NCBI RefSeq assembly: GCF_008974265.1
Contig: NZ_BKZW01000001.1
Location: 1,984,001-2,048,000, forward strand
Source: Dictyobacter vulcani
GTDB lineage: Bacteria > Chloroflexota > Ktedonobacteria > Ktedonobacterales > Ktedonobacteraceae
Length of the DNA stretch: 64,000 nt
Reading direction: 5' to 3'
The notes beneath the pieces are model-generated. The model had not been told where the DNA came from. It saw nothing but the letters and a program-made list of their open reading frames with translations, and did no database searches. Both the position numbers and the translations under genes were made by a program. Shown here one piece after another: positions 38,964 through 49,811 of this stretch; positions within the stretch are counted from its first letter, which is position 1, and each line of letters starts with the position of its first letter.

Positions 38964-39431
38964 GTGATGGGTGATGTTGTTCTAGATTTAATGGGTACGG
39001 AAAGTACGCAGGAGGAGTCCATGATGGATCGTGCTGCTAGCGCTGGTTTTGAAGGCATCGCGCAGATGCTGCTTGAACAGAAAAAATTAATGGATGCATT
39101 AGAGGCAGAGAACCGTGAGTTGCGCAGGCAGCTTGCTGATCTCCGCCGTGGTATTGGTATCGCTGTGGTGATTGAGGGCAAGACAATCCAGCTCGCAACC
39201 GAGTCTGGATCCTCTAACCAGTCGAGCCAGTCACAGGCCGCTCTTCAGAGCTTACAAGGGATGCAGAATACCCCACCACCTATGCCTTCCTCAACGAGTG
39301 GCAGTGGAACATATAGTAACAATGGTCGCCAGACCAATGGCCAGCCTCAGGTGAACCTGAATGGCGATAAACGTGATAATGCGAATAGCAATAATTCTCG
39401 TAGCCCTCTGGCTGATAGCTTCGTGCTCTAG
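38964..39431 (+). CDS. Small coiled-coil protein of unknown function
   Basis: 155 residues. GTG at 38964 is immediately followed by an ATG; GGAGG lies about 10 nt upstream. A helical segment with heptad character (IAQMLLEQKKLMDALEAENRELRRQLADLRRG) is followed by a short beta-like stretch and a Ser/Asn/Gln-rich disordered tail. It lies 33 nt after coaBC and is probably cotranscribed. No family recognised. Confidence 0.65.
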   Translation: MMGDVVLDLMGTESTQEESMMDRAASAGFEGIAQMLLEQKKLMDALEAENRELRRQLADLRRGIGIAVVIEGKTIQLATESGSSNQSSQSQAALQSLQGMQNTPPPMPSSTSGSGTYSNNGRQTNGQPQVNLNGDKRDNANSNNSRSPLADSFVL

Positions 39432-39460
39432 GCTTGATCGTTTATTACTATCTCAAAAAG

Positions 39461-39511
39461 AAAAAATCAGGAAGCGCAAAACCTTTAGAGGTTGCCTTCC
39501 TGATTTTTTTT
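39461..39511 (+). terminator. Rho-independent terminator
   Basis: AAAAAATCAGGAAG pairs with CTTCCTGATTTTTT, with an inner AACC/GGTT stem, ending in a long T-tract. It closes the coaBC unit. Confidence 0.85.
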
Positions 39512-39663
39512 CTTTTGTATTTTTCCTCTTGTATCTTCCGGAAAACACTGTTATTATCACATTAAGAGCAGATACAAGCTTACGCGCTTTCGGCAGGACG
39601 TCATGTGCCTGTCGGCTATCTCTCCATCCATTATCTTAGCTGGTCCCTTAAAAGGAGGCGTCA

Positions 39664-40683
39664 ATGATCTGTCCCCGCTGCCATAATACCGTTGCTGATG
39701 GAGTAAAATTTTGTGGAACATGCGGAGCTCCGGTGAATGCAGCTCCATTTCCGCAAGGCCAATCTCAACCTGGACCCTATAGTCCGCCACCCTCACAGCC
39801 AAATAATTATAATCCACCACCGCCCGCACAGTCAGGGCCTCAACAGGGCGCTTACACGCCTCCCAATCAGTTTGAAGAGTATTCCAATAGTATGTTCGGT
39901 AACGCGGTTCCTAAAGCTGAACTGCATAATCCCAAGGGACCATTGCGCATTGCTGATATGACGATCAGTATCGATGGTGAGCTGGTACCCGTGGTAGATA
40001 TTATGCTGGGGAATCAACTGTCGGTCTATTTCGAGCATCATATCCTGCTCTGGAAACATCCAGGTGTACAGATCGGCTTTAAGTCTCTGAAAGGCGCGGC
40101 ACGGCGCTTTTTCGCCGGATTGCAGGTCTTTATCAGCGAAGCCCAGGGGCCCGGCAATATTTCGTTCTCACGCGATTCTGTAGGCCAGATTGTAGCCCTC
40201 CGACTCCAACCAGGTCAGATGGTTGAGGTACGCGAACATCAATTCCTGGTGGCGACCAGCAACGTAGATTATAACTTCACCTTTGTCCAGGGCGCTGCCA
40301 ACATCCTCTTCAGTCGTACTGGAATTTTCGTCGATCAATTCACAGCTGTCAATGGTGAAGGAATGCTCCTTCTGCATGGCTATGGTAACGTCTTTGAAAA
40401 GGTGCTGGCCCCTGGCGAAGCGATCGATGTTGAACCGGGTGCATGGCTCTGGAAAGATCCATCAGTGCAGATGCAGGTCACAACCGTTGCCGGCTCGCAA
40501 CGCGGCGGAGGCATCCTGGGAGCAATTGGAGGGCTGATGGCTGGCGCCTCATTTACGCTTAACCGCTTCATCGGCCCTGGCCGGATCGGCATTCAATCCA
40601 TGACCTACCATCCACCCACAGCCGAAGGTTCTCCCCAGGCGGGTGGACAGAGTAACTTCATGGGCAACTTCTTCGACAACTAG
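39664..40683 (+). CDS. Zinc-ribbon AIM24-family protein
   Basis: 339 residues with GGAGG before the ATG. The N-terminal zinc ribbon (ICPRCHNTVADGVKFCGTCG, residues 2-20) is followed by a Pro/Gln-rich linker and an AIM24/TIGR00266-like beta domain (residues 115-300, QMVEVREHQFLVATSNVDYNF, GEGMLLLHGYGNVFEKVLAPGEAIDVEPGAWLW). A Gly-rich segment LGAIGGLMAGASFTLNRF follows. The biochemical role of the family is unknown. It stands alone with the coaBC terminator upstream. Confidence 0.82.
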   Translation: MICPRCHNTVADGVKFCGTCGAPVNAAPFPQGQSQPGPYSPPPSQPNNYNPPPPAQSGPQQGAYTPPNQFEEYSNSMFGNAVPKAELHNPKGPLRIADMTISIDGELVPVVDIMLGNQLSVYFEHHILLWKHPGVQIGFKSLKGAARRFFAGLQVFISEAQGPGNISFSRDSVGQIVALRLQPGQMVEVREHQFLVATSNVDYNFTFVQGAANILFSRTGIFVDQFTAVNGEGMLLLHGYGNVFEKVLAPGEAIDVEPGAWLWKDPSVQMQVTTVAGSQRGGGILGAIGGLMAGASFTLNRFIGPGRIGIQSMTYHPPTAEGSPQAGGQSNFMGNFFDN

Positions 40684-40715
40684 TACACTGTCAATGTTGA
40701 TGCGAAAGGCAGGGG

Positions 40716-40796
40716 TGCAGGGGATGCAATCCCCTGACTGGGTTCCAGGGCTGTGCCCTGGCCTCCCTCCCCCGCTCCCGCCCGCGTAGCGGGCTC
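40716..40796. repeat. Dispersed GC-rich intergenic repeat, copy 2
   Basis: Same element order as at 29114-29236: CCCCTGACTGGG, a G/C hairpin (CCAGGGCTGTGCCCTGG), a C-rich stretch and CCCGCCCGCGTAGCGGGC. A related small hairpin, GGGGGCGCTGCCCCC, lies at about 40875. The 40684-40971 spacer otherwise holds no gene. Confidence 0.6.
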
Positions 40797-40971
40797 ATCT
40801 TTCTTATGAAACCAGGCAAAGCATGAGTATGTTATGCCGGGAAGGTCAAAGGCAAAAAAAGAACTGTAAGCAATGGGGGCGCTGCCCCCAATCTCACAGT
40901 CAAAAGGTCAATGGTCTCTTACAAGTTTCTCACGTAATGCTTACCATTATACGCGTACTGCAAGACAGCAA

Positions 40972-41625
40972 TCAAGCAGAAGTGCTATGATTCCCTTTAT
41001 CTTTATTGATGCGTAGGATCTTTAACATATATTGTTCAGAGTTGAGATAATAGGGATTGCGTTTAATATATTTGCCAACTACCGAAATTGGATGCAACTT
41101 TAACATTTCTACGACCAGACTTGGTAATAACTTACTATGGTCATAATGCATTAAGGCAATAATAGGGGCATTCTGGAATGTAAAGACCGCATCAGAGGCC
41201 GCTTCATATTTGAGAATTTGTTCGGGGGTGGCAAGGTCTTTGGATAACCAGGTCATATCTATCGATATGCGTACCGCCTGCCAGCCTTCACGTAACGCCT
41301 GGGCAATAAATGTTTGATGTGAGGACAAGAGGAAGTAGGGATCAAAACGCTTCCCATTGGCCAGAAACACATCCCGTTCATCGTATAATACGAGTTGGCC
41401 GGAAGCAATTAACTCATCTACATCAACCTGGAGTTTCTCTAGCTCTTCGCGGAGTTCTTGAATTTGTGCCGGTGCGGCCGCGAACAAACATTTTTCTTTC
41501 AGCGACAAACCAACCCGCAAAAGGCGTGCCGTCACACCAGGAATTTCTGTCACCTTGCTGTAAAGCTGGCAGATATGTGAGCCAGGGGGTATACGCTCTG
41601 ATTTGCCTTCAACACTAAGATCCAT
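40972..41625 (-). CDS. MEDS-domain sensory protein
   Basis: 217 residues from the ATG at 41625, 5 nt after GGAGG; a longer frame begins at 41688. It resembles the MEDS (DcmR sensory) domain: GSHICQLYSKVTEIPGVTARLLRVGL at the start, then RISIDMTWLSKDLATPEQILKYE and APIIALMHYDHSKLLPSLVVEMLKLHP. These domains are found in regulators of methylotrophy and signalling, but no DNA-binding or kinase domain is present here. It overlaps the small membrane-protein gene by 11 nt. Confidence 0.8.
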   Translation of the reverse strand: MDLSVEGKSERIPPGSHICQLYSKVTEIPGVTARLLRVGLSLKEKCLFAAAPAQIQELREELEKLQVDVDELIASGQLVLYDERDVFLANGKRFDPYFLLSSHQTFIAQALREGWQAVRISIDMTWLSKDLATPEQILKYEAASDAVFTFQNAPIIALMHYDHSKLLPSLVVEMLKLHPISVVGKYIKRNPYYLNSEQYMLKILRINKDKGNHSTSA

Positions 41626-41974
41626 ACCTACCTCCGCTGATGTTGCTAGTCCTTGCAGATTTTTGTGCCCTTTGTTGCTGGAATGCACGGGCCGATCGAT
41701 TGATCATTAAGACCACAAACCAGGCCATCAGGCCGAAAATAACTACCCCTCCCACAAAAACCAGGAGGAGAAAGAGACCGACTTTCTGCAGGGATGCGTT
41801 GCTGCTGAATAAAGCCACGAGTGGCAGTGTGCACACCAAAAGGATAATCGGGAAAATGGTAGCCCATGAGAAGATGACTTTGGCTTCTTGAGCACGCGTA
41901 AGCGGCTCTTCGCCGGTATAGGGTAAGAGTATGCGCCTTGCGAGCTTAAAGTGGGGTTTATATTCTTCTTGCAT
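41615..41974 (-). CDS. Small two-helix membrane protein
   Basis: 119 residues with two hydrophobic helices (about 37-58 and 66-92), a polar N-terminus and an Arg/Gln-rich tail. No recognised family. Its 3' end overlaps the MEDS gene start by 11 nt and it follows the NUDIX gene by 6 nt, so the three form an operon. Confidence 0.7.
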   Translation of the reverse strand: MQEEYKPHFKLARRILLPYTGEEPLTRAQEAKVIFSWATIFPIILLVCTLPLVALFSSNASLQKVGLFLLLVFVGGVVIFGLMAWFVVLMINRSARAFQQQRAQKSARTSNISGGRYGS

Positions 41975-41980
41975 ACAGCC

Positions 41981-42517
41981 TTACTTCTGCCCTTCTTGTT
42001 GCCGATATTGCAACCAGCGCTGTAGCATTTCTTCTGCCTGATAGAGAATATTCACTTCATTCTGATAGGTCAGGCGACGGCTGGCTTCGTGTAATGAAAA
42101 CCACTCAACGAGATCATATTCTTGATCGTGTAAAGCGGTGTCCCCACCAACGGCCTCTAATAAGAAATGTCGCACTTGTTTATGATAGCGCACTTGCTCA
42201 CGTACAAAAGAATACGAGGTGCTACCAATATAAGCAATCAATTCAACTTGCAAACCTGTCTCTTCCTGGGCCTCGCGTAATGCGACCTGCTCAACCGTTT
42301 CACCTGGCTGAGGTGTCCCTTTCGGTAAAGCCCAGATCCCAGCACGACTACGCCCCACAAGCACTACTTCCATGGCAGCCATCTCATCAAATCCTTCGTG
42401 AATATCGTTGGATCGATGCGGCTGCTGTAAGAAGTTTATGTCAGGAGAACGCATAGGGGCAAGGCGGAATACAACGCCGCCTGCTGAATAGGCTCGCATT
42501 GTTCTATATCGCTCCAT
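41981..42517 (-). CDS. NUDIX hydrolase
   Basis: 178 residues from the ATG at 42517 (MERYRTMRAYSAGGVVFRL); the frame reaches a TTG at 42574. The Nudix box is complete (GTPQPGETVEQVALREAQEETGL), so it should bind metal and cleave a nucleoside-diphosphate-linked substrate. The preceding IWALPKG is typical of diadenosine-polyphosphate and dNTP-cleaving members. First gene of a three-gene operon. Confidence 0.9.
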   Translation of the reverse strand: MERYRTMRAYSAGGVVFRLAPMRSPDINFLQQPHRSNDIHEGFDEMAAMEVVLVGRSRAGIWALPKGTPQPGETVEQVALREAQEETGLQVELIAYIGSTSYSFVREQVRYHKQVRHFLLEAVGGDTALHDQEYDLVEWFSLHEASRRLTYQNEVNILYQAEEMLQRWLQYRQQEGQK

Positions 42518-42845
42518 TGCTCGCGATGTACCCTCTCTAATACAACCAAAGTGCGCTGCGAGTGTGTCAGTCAACAGATTTTTGAGGACACATGCACCAG
42601 AATACTCAACACATCCTCTTTACTTCTCCATCCCTGCTGCCAGACAGGGCGATGCATGGTCTTCTCTGCTATTCACTAGATTACTACTATACAACATTTT
42701 TTCCCATACCTGGTATAACATGGTTGGCTGATTAGCCAGGATGGTAGAAGTTTGTCGCTCACCCATCACCTTACCACTGATATCCCACACAACTCTTTTC
42801 AAGGTTGAGAATTATCAGGAAGTATAACGAATGCATCAGAAAGTG
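42518..42845. other. Spacer with no gene seen
   Basis: About 330 bp between the NUDIX gene and the URO-D-like gene. I see AT-rich sequence with several TATA-like motifs but no convincing promoter pair, terminator or ORF. Confidence 0.4.
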
Positions 42846-43835
42846 TCAAGATAATACACGGCGAATGGCGTCAAGGTTCTTCGTCGGCGTCTCAGGCGCG
42901 ATGGCGCAACCTGGTGCCAGCAGCAGTCCCTGACCACCTGTCTGCTCCAGAACCAGACCTATTTCATCCTGCACTTTTCCAGGCGTCCCTTTTTTCAGGG
43001 TGCGCTCTTCGCCTAAACCACCCATTACGGCTTTCCCGGAACGCAAGCGGCCATCGCGTAAAGATGGATTTCCTACTTGCTCGGTGGACCAGTTGATGGC
43101 ATGGACGGGATATGAGGCCAGCAGATCAAAGTAGATCTGGGATCCACAGTTGTGCAGAATGTTGAATTTACTGCGACTTTTAATCGCGTCTAAAAACTCA
43201 AGATCATATTGCTCGCCAAATTCCCGATACTGATCCTGGGTCAACATGCCAGCGCTGGCCCAGCCATTGGTGGCGTAGAAGATACCGCTAGCCCCCTGTT
43301 CCAGACAGGCAATGGCATAATTGATCAGGGTTTCGGTGATAATTCGTAAAGCGGTATGCAGGGCGGTGCGATCTTCACGCATGGTCAGCAAGACCGGCTG
43401 AATTTTATCTCCGGCCAGATAGCGAGCAACACCGAGAGGACAAAAAATGGTCTGGGTGAAGTACGCATCATAGCCAACTTCATGGTTAACCAGTTGCAGG
43501 ACGCGCAGTTGCTCGCCCAGCGCTCCATGGTCCGGTTCAAGGGGACGGATGCGTTTCCAGTCTGAGGCACTTTTAATCGGGGTATATTCGCACGTCGGAG
43601 GCTGAAATTTTTTGCCAGAGGGCTGATATTTAGCCTTCCAACCTTCTACCAGATATGAGGCCCGCGGATTCACTTTGACATAATCCCAGTCGTAACGGTT
43701 AAAATTCTCAGCGATCGATTCAGACAGCGATTGTACCCCCCACTCACGCTCATAATCATGCCCCCAGACACTAACAGGCACACGATCAACTTTTTCTCCG
43801 CGCAGGGCCGCGTCTACTCGTTCCTTCTTATTCAT
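42846..43835 (-). CDS. Uroporphyrinogen-decarboxylase-family protein
   Basis: 329 residues. Family core: RVPVSVWGHDYEREWG near the start, a TIM-barrel pattern, and the C-terminal metal-ligand-like HNCGSQIYFDLLASYPVHAINW and APGCAIAPETPTKNLDAIR. The HNCG and APGC segments (His and Cys) are characteristic of corrinoid-dependent methyltransferases such as MtaA/CmuA rather than of HemE. It is therefore probably a methyl-transfer protein, with no corrinoid partner visible nearby. It starts 19 nt before the response-regulator 3' end. Confidence 0.85.
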   Translation of the reverse strand: MNKKERVDAALRGEKVDRVPVSVWGHDYEREWGVQSLSESIAENFNRYDWDYVKVNPRASYLVEGWKAKYQPSGKKFQPPTCEYTPIKSASDWKRIRPLEPDHGALGEQLRVLQLVNHEVGYDAYFTQTIFCPLGVARYLAGDKIQPVLLTMREDRTALHTALRIITETLINYAIACLEQGASGIFYATNGWASAGMLTQDQYREFGEQYDLEFLDAIKSRSKFNILHNCGSQIYFDLLASYPVHAINWSTEQVGNPSLRDGRLRSGKAVMGGLGEERTLKKGTPGKVQDEIGLVLEQTGGQGLLLAPGCAIAPETPTKNLDAIRRVLS

Positions 43836-43853
43836 AGGAATCTATTTCTCCTG

Positions 43854-44587
43854 TTATTTATGTCCATCAGCTAGCTCTTTAAAACGATATCCGACCCCAC
43901 GTTCCGTCAGAATATAGTGTGGATGGGCTGGATCTTTTTCCAGCTTCTGGCGTAGATAGGTGATATAGAGACGTAGATAGTGTGACTCGTCGCGATATTC
44001 ACGGCCCCAGACCTTTGAGAGCAAGGTTTCATGGGTGAGCAGGCGCCCGGCATTGCTGACGAGATGGTAGAGCAAACGATACTCGGTTGGACGTAACACT
44101 ACTTTGCGGCCACGCACAATCACTTCGCGTCGGGCAAAATCGATCGTCAGATCTGAATCAACTACGATCTCGGTTTTCCGCGATGGTGGGCCATCAGTGA
44201 ACGGCGTAAAAGGGCGCGAATACGTGAGAGTAGTTCACGAGGACTGAATGGTTTGGCGATATAATCGTCGGCTCCCAGGTCCAGTCCACGAATGCGATCC
44301 TGTTCGTTTTGCCGCACAGTCAACATCACAACTGGAACCGTTGAGACCTCACGAATTGCCTTGAGGGTTTCAAAACCATCCATCTCTGGCATCATTACAT
44401 CTAACACAACAAGATCGGGAAGATTGTCGCGCAACTGATCAAGCGCTTCAATCCCATTGTTGGCTTCCAGCACCCGATAGTGCTCTAGCTCCAGATTCAT
44501 GCGCACAAAATCGCGGATGCGCGGCTCATCATCGACGATGAGAATCGTCATGTCCCGCTGGTCAAATACTTCCTGTTCCATCATCAA
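43854..44587 (-). pseudogene. OmpR-family response regulator, frameshifted
   Basis: A receiver frame (44162-44587: [13 protein letters not shown], phospho-Asp in [23 protein letters not shown]) stops after [10 protein letters not shown] winged-helix frame resumes in another phase ([19 protein letters not shown] ... [11 protein letters not shown], to 43854). Joining the frames at the AAAA run 44174-44177 gives [23 protein letters not shown] and a normal KdpE-like length, so one base appears to be missing. Either a homopolymer sequencing error or a real inactivation. Its start overlaps the stop of the upstream kinase gene (TGATG), marking a cognate pair. Confidence 0.85.
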
Positions 44588-46176
44588 AAAACCACCATCG
44601 GTAACGGAGCTTTCTCCTCACGCGGTAAACTAAACGAAAAGGTTGAACCCTGGCGCAATGTGCTCTCCACCCAGATACGTCCTCCATGTGCTTCGATAAT
44701 TGCTTTACATATATAGAGTCCCAGACCCGCTCCTGGTGTGGACTGTGAAAGGGGCTCGCCTACGCGCTGAAAACGATGAAAGATCTGTTCCTGTTCACGG
44801 AGCGCGATCCCCATGCCTGTATCGCTGACACTGACGATCACTTCTTCTCCCGTTACATAACAGGTAACGGTAACTTCGGGCCGGCGCGGCGAATACTTGA
44901 CGGCATTATCTAATAAATTTTGCAGGACCTCTTCGATCCTTTCGCGATCCGCCATCACAACTGGCAGGTGCTCTGGAATGGAGACCGAGACCTGGACGTC
45001 AGGCGTTTTGGCCCGCAAACGGCGAACCATGCCACGTACGACATACTCCAGATCCAGGGCCGTGATGTCCATCTGTAATCCATTGGCCTGAATACGCGAG
45101 GCATAGAGCAGGTTGCCTACAAGTTTATTGAGTCGATCTGCCTCTTCCTCAATCGCAACCAGACGCGAACGAATGGTTGCAGGATTAAAATGGGCATCGG
45201 TACGTGCTAAAGTGGATGCATAGCCTTTAATAATCGCAATCGGTGTCTGCAATTCATGCGAGATCACAGAGATAAACGTTGACCGTTGTTCCTCTTGCTG
45301 ATGCTCACTGGTGAGATCATGGACATTAAGAATACCATTCATCGGCTCACCACGCGCTGAGCGCACGCATGAAGCCGTGACGGCGACCGCAAAACGCTGT
45401 CCATCACGGGCGCAGATCACCATTTCCCGATTGATCACCTCTTGTCCCGCAAATGCTTGCAGGATCACTGAATCCTGCAGGCCCAGATCATTGCCCTGCC
45501 GATCTTTGGGCCGTAAAACCTTGAAATAAAACTGGCCCAGGACCTCGTTTTCACGCCAACCAGTCAGGCGCTGCATCGCAGGATTGAAATCGATAATTCG
45601 TAATGCGTTGTCGACTGTCAAAATGCCTTCGGTGCTATACTGAAAAATCGCAGCCAGCCGATCCTGTTCTTTGACTAACGCCTGCGAACGTAAAGCGAAG
45701 CGCAGACTGGTCGCTAACTGGGTGACGAATAATTGGAGAGCATTGTATTCCACCTCATCCTCATCGGAAGACTGCCGTTCAAAACAGGAACGCTGCGCAC
45801 CGAGGCGCAGGAAATACAGTGTTCCCAGCGGCCCCACCTCATCATAGACTGCCAGTGAACACCACTCAACCCCATGTTCAGCAATCACTTCTTCCGCCAG
45901 TCCCATCTGTTGCGCCAGATCGGGCGCTAACGTCTCTACAACCAGAGGGTGAAGTGAATTGGGTTGCATACCTTCCTGCACATATGACAGCAGGGCAGGC
46001 AAAGCAGCTTTACTCAATTGGTAAAGCGTATACTCGGTACTACTTTGTGGATCAAAGGCCTCATTCGAGACCACAAAGACACCGGATTGGCCACGCAGCA
46101 ATTGTATCGCACTACCAACCAGAATGGCCATTTGATCATGAGGATCCTCGACTTGCTGCGGCTGGGACCAGGACAT
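44584..46176 (-). CDS. GAF-PAS sensor histidine kinase
   Basis: 530 residues, soluble. N-terminal GAF-like domain (about 1-160), PAS domain (about 175-290, [34 protein letters not shown]), HisKA (phospho-His in [18 protein letters not shown]), and HATPase with [17 protein letters not shown] and [12 protein letters not shown]. Signals are probably cytoplasmic, by small-ligand or redox sensing. The gene ends inside the start of its regulator gene. Confidence 0.92.
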   Translation of the reverse strand: MSWSQPQQVEDPHDQMAILVGSAIQLLRGQSGVFVVSNEAFDPQSSTEYTLYQLSKAALPALLSYVQEGMQPNSLHPLVVETLAPDLAQQMGLAEEVIAEHGVEWCSLAVYDEVGPLGTLYFLRLGAQRSCFERQSSDEDEVEYNALQLFVTQLATSLRFALRSQALVKEQDRLAAIFQYSTEGILTVDNALRIIDFNPAMQRLTGWRENEVLGQFYFKVLRPKDRQGNDLGLQDSVILQAFAGQEVINREMVICARDGQRFAVAVTASCVRSARGEPMNGILNVHDLTSEHQQEEQRSTFISVISHELQTPIAIIKGYASTLARTDAHFNPATIRSRLVAIEEEADRLNKLVGNLLYASRIQANGLQMDITALDLEYVVRGMVRRLRAKTPDVQVSVSIPEHLPVVMADRERIEEVLQNLLDNAVKYSPRRPEVTVTCYVTGEEVIVSVSDTGMGIALREQEQIFHRFQRVGEPLSQSTPGAGLGLYICKAIIEAHGGRIWVESTLRQGSTFSFSLPREEKAPLPMVVF

Positions 46177-46390
46177 AACAAGACTCCGCTGTGGAAATTT
46201 TCAACTGACATTTGGAAAAGCTGTATGTGTTCACCATGCAATAGGCTTGCCAGTAAGAGGCAACGGTGTTATTGTAACACATATTTCTAGGGGTAAACAC
46301 TGTTTATAAGGCCGCTGTATAAAAGCAAGAGTAAATTTGCTTTTATTTTTGTTAATCTTGAGGTGTAGTTGTAAAGTAATGTAAAAGGTC
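46177..46390. other. Chromosomal flank left of the integrative element
   Basis: About 210 bp between the histidine kinase start and the left direct repeat. AT-rich, no ORF. It should hold the kinase promoter on the minus strand, but I see no near-consensus pair. Confidence 0.4.
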
Positions 46391-46413
46391 TTTGCTGTCA
46401 AACATGCTGTCAA
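46391..46413. other. attL candidate
   Basis: Begins TTTGCTGTCAAA, then CA, then TGCTGTCAA. The nonamer TGCTGTCAA occurs twice within it. The matching copy lies at 62303-62325 beside the integrase gene. Confidence 0.8.
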
Positions 46414-46442
46414 TTTGAGTTAGCTGCATCAGACCATTAATA

Positions 46443-46515
46443 TCAAAAAGGAGCACCTGGTAGGCTTTTTTATATTGCTTGTCCAGGTGCTTTTTATATG
46501 ACCAGGCTCATTGCT
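46443..46515. repeat. Terminator-like direct repeat, left copy
   Basis: ATCAAAAAGGAGCACCTGG ... CCAGGTGCTTTTTATAT, with a stem AGCACCTGG/CCAGGTGCT. Over about 70 bp it is close to identical to 48391-48458 on the other side of the methyltransferase gene. There is no gene whose end it needs to close on this side. Confidence 0.8.
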
Positions 46516-46552
46516 GATAGTTCGCGTTTTTCTAATGTAGGCCATTTCTTGA

Positions 46553-48364
<1,812 letters not shown>

Positions 48365-48390
48365 AAACAATTGTAGATACTGATTTTTCT

Positions 48391-48458
48391 ATCAAAAAGC
48401 ACCTGGTGAGCTTTATCATATTGCTCGTCCAGGCGCTTTTTATATTGCCAGGTTCATG
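48391..48458. repeat. Terminator-like direct repeat, right copy
   Basis: ATCAAAAAGCACCTGG ... CCAGGCGCTTTTTATAT, homologous to 46443-46515. Here it sits between convergent genes and works as a terminator for the methyltransferase gene, and possibly for the HTH-acetyltransferase gene. Confidence 0.8.
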
Positions 48459-48463
48459 GTAGC

Positions 48464-49309
48464 CTAGTGCATTGTGCTAGTGGATTGTTTTAACATCTCT
48501 CTATAAGCGTTCATAATAGGTGCACCTGATTTCTTTGGGTCTAGCTCGAATACTCTTGTATCAGATCGAGAGAAAATGATTTCGCTAAAACCGAAATGCT
48601 GTAGCAATCTTACACCGCTTTTAGACTCTCCTACGGACACAATTTTTTCAATAATGACGCCATTCCTACCCAGGTTTACGATTGAGTCCATAAAATTAGA
48701 GATAATCTTTGCGCCATACTTGCGCCTTAAATCTTTGCTCAGACTTGGCTTAACTCCGATTTCTGCTATGTATAAAAGAATATGGTTACCTGGCGTGTAT
48801 GCTTCGATATCATCTGGCAAAATGTCGATATCTCCCAGCAGGATAGAAACATCTCCTGTAAGGATATTATTAAATTTTTCTGATTTAGGCTTGAAAGGTA
48901 GCATTGTGACAATGCCCACTACTTCATTATTTCTCTTCAAAATTTGAATGATGTCAGGGTTCTTTTGCAACCATGCAGTCCATTTTCTTACCAGAGTATC
49001 ATTATCGGTATCTACGCTGACTGTAAACAATTCCCTATTCAGTTTGACACATCCTGGTATGTCTGCCTCTGTGGCTGATACAAACTCGGTGCTTTCTACT
49101 TCCTCTTCTAAATTCAGAAAAGCATCTAATTCGTTTGACAGCTTGTCTACATCCTTCTGAAGGTAAAAACCCTGCTTTCTTCCTGGGGGAAGAAGGTATT
49201 TAATCCTTCCTTTTTGCACATGTGCTCTTACCATTGCATCGCTGATATTAAGTATCTTTTTTACTTCTGTAGCGGTGTAGTAGCCTTTGGGGGTTTCAAT
49301 TCTAGGCAT
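48464..49309 (-). CDS. HTH-domain and GNAT-like acetyltransferase fusion
   Basis: 281 residues. The N-terminal excisionase/MerR-like helix-turn-helix (PKGYYTATEVKKILNISDAMVRAHVQKGRIKYLLPPG) is followed by an acidic linker. A GNAT-like domain follows (about 75-265: IPGCVKLNRELFTVS, NEVVGIVTMLPF, ILLYIAEIGVKPSLSKDLRRKYGAKIISNFM, GVRLLQHFGFSEI). DNA-binding plus acetyltransferase suggests a regulator or a toxin-like modifier. It is the only long minus-strand gene of the element and diverges from the promoter at 49399. Confidence 0.75.
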   Translation of the reverse strand: MPRIETPKGYYTATEVKKILNISDAMVRAHVQKGRIKYLLPPGRKQGFYLQKDVDKLSNELDAFLNLEEEVESTEFVSATEADIPGCVKLNRELFTVSVDTDNDTLVRKWTAWLQKNPDIIQILKRNNEVVGIVTMLPFKPKSEKFNNILTGDVSILLGDIDILPDDIEAYTPGNHILLYIAEIGVKPSLSKDLRRKYGAKIISNFMDSIVNLGRNGVIIEKIVSVGESKSGVRLLQHFGFSEIIFSRSDTRVFELDPKKSGAPIMNAYREMLKQSTSTMH

Positions 49310-49398
49310 AATCGCTCTCTCCTCATCCCAGCATGGATATTATCATACCCTCATTGTAACAAATCGACATTAGCTTAACAAGATTAGTAAGATTTGCC

Positions 49399-49472
49399 TT
49401 GACTTTCTCGCTTTGCCTGGTTATAATATTTATAACAATACTAAGGTTTGTAATATTATAAACCTTATAAAA
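49399..49472 (+). promoter_or_regulatory. Strong promoter with inverted-repeat operators
   Basis: TTGACT (49399-49404), a 17-nt spacer and TATAAT (49422-49427). GTTATAA-TAT-TTATAAC overlaps the -10, and AAGGTTT-N10-AAACCTT lies just after the predicted start. This arrangement suggests a repressed promoter driving the small genes from 49517 rightwards. The HTH-acetyltransferase encoded on the other strand is a candidate repressor. Confidence 0.65.
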
Positions 49473-49516
49473 AGAACATTCAACAACTAAATAAGAGACT
49501 CACCGAGCAGGCCAGC

Positions 49517-49609
49517 ATGGAAAAGATGGACAAGCCATACACCAGGCGGACGCTTGAAGGTGAGATGAGGGTGGAACTCCCATATGGTCTAAGTTCGAGA
49601 ATTCGCTGA
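49517..49609 (+). CDS. Possible 30-residue peptide
   Basis: MEKMDKPYTRRTLEGEMRVE followed by LPYGLSSRIR. It is the first frame after the 49399 promoter, with a weak ribosome site. Charged and soluble. It may be a real small protein, a leader peptide, or part of a structured RNA leader. Confidence 0.3.
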   Translation: MEKMDKPYTRRTLEGEMRVELPYGLSSRIR

Positions 49610-49631
49610 ACCTTGCGAGAAAGGAGCGCTG

Positions 49632-49811
49632 ATGAAGGAGCAAGGCGGACGGCGTACCTTAGACCTGGAAAGATCCGGGACGATCTTCCATTTAATAACA
49701 CCTAAGGTTGATACTGCTAATCGCGCTTCTGTGGGATTAGCAGCAGTGAGCCTTAGCAATTGGCTTTGGTTTGTAGCTTCAAACAAAGGAGATTCCGTTA
49801 ATTATGGCTGA
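49632..49811 (+). CDS. Small 59-residue protein
   Basis: AAAGGAG 5 nt before the ATG is one of the best ribosome sites in the element. The product starts MKEQGGRRTLDLERSGTIFH and ends WLWFVASNKGDSVNYG. It overlaps the next gene by 8 nt, implying coupled translation. Its middle contains inverted repeats (CTGCTAATC/GATTAGCAG inside CTAAGG/CCTTAG) that could fold in the mRNA. No family recognised. Confidence 0.5.
   Translation: MKEQGGRRTLDLERSGTIFHLITPKVDTANRASVGLAAVSLSNWLWFVASNKGDSVNYG

Noticed and set aside
49480..49800. A group II intron or retron RNA upstream of the 96-residue gene
   Set aside because: No domain V-like hairpin or reverse transcriptase is seen, and the segment contains a 59-codon frame with an excellent ribosome site.
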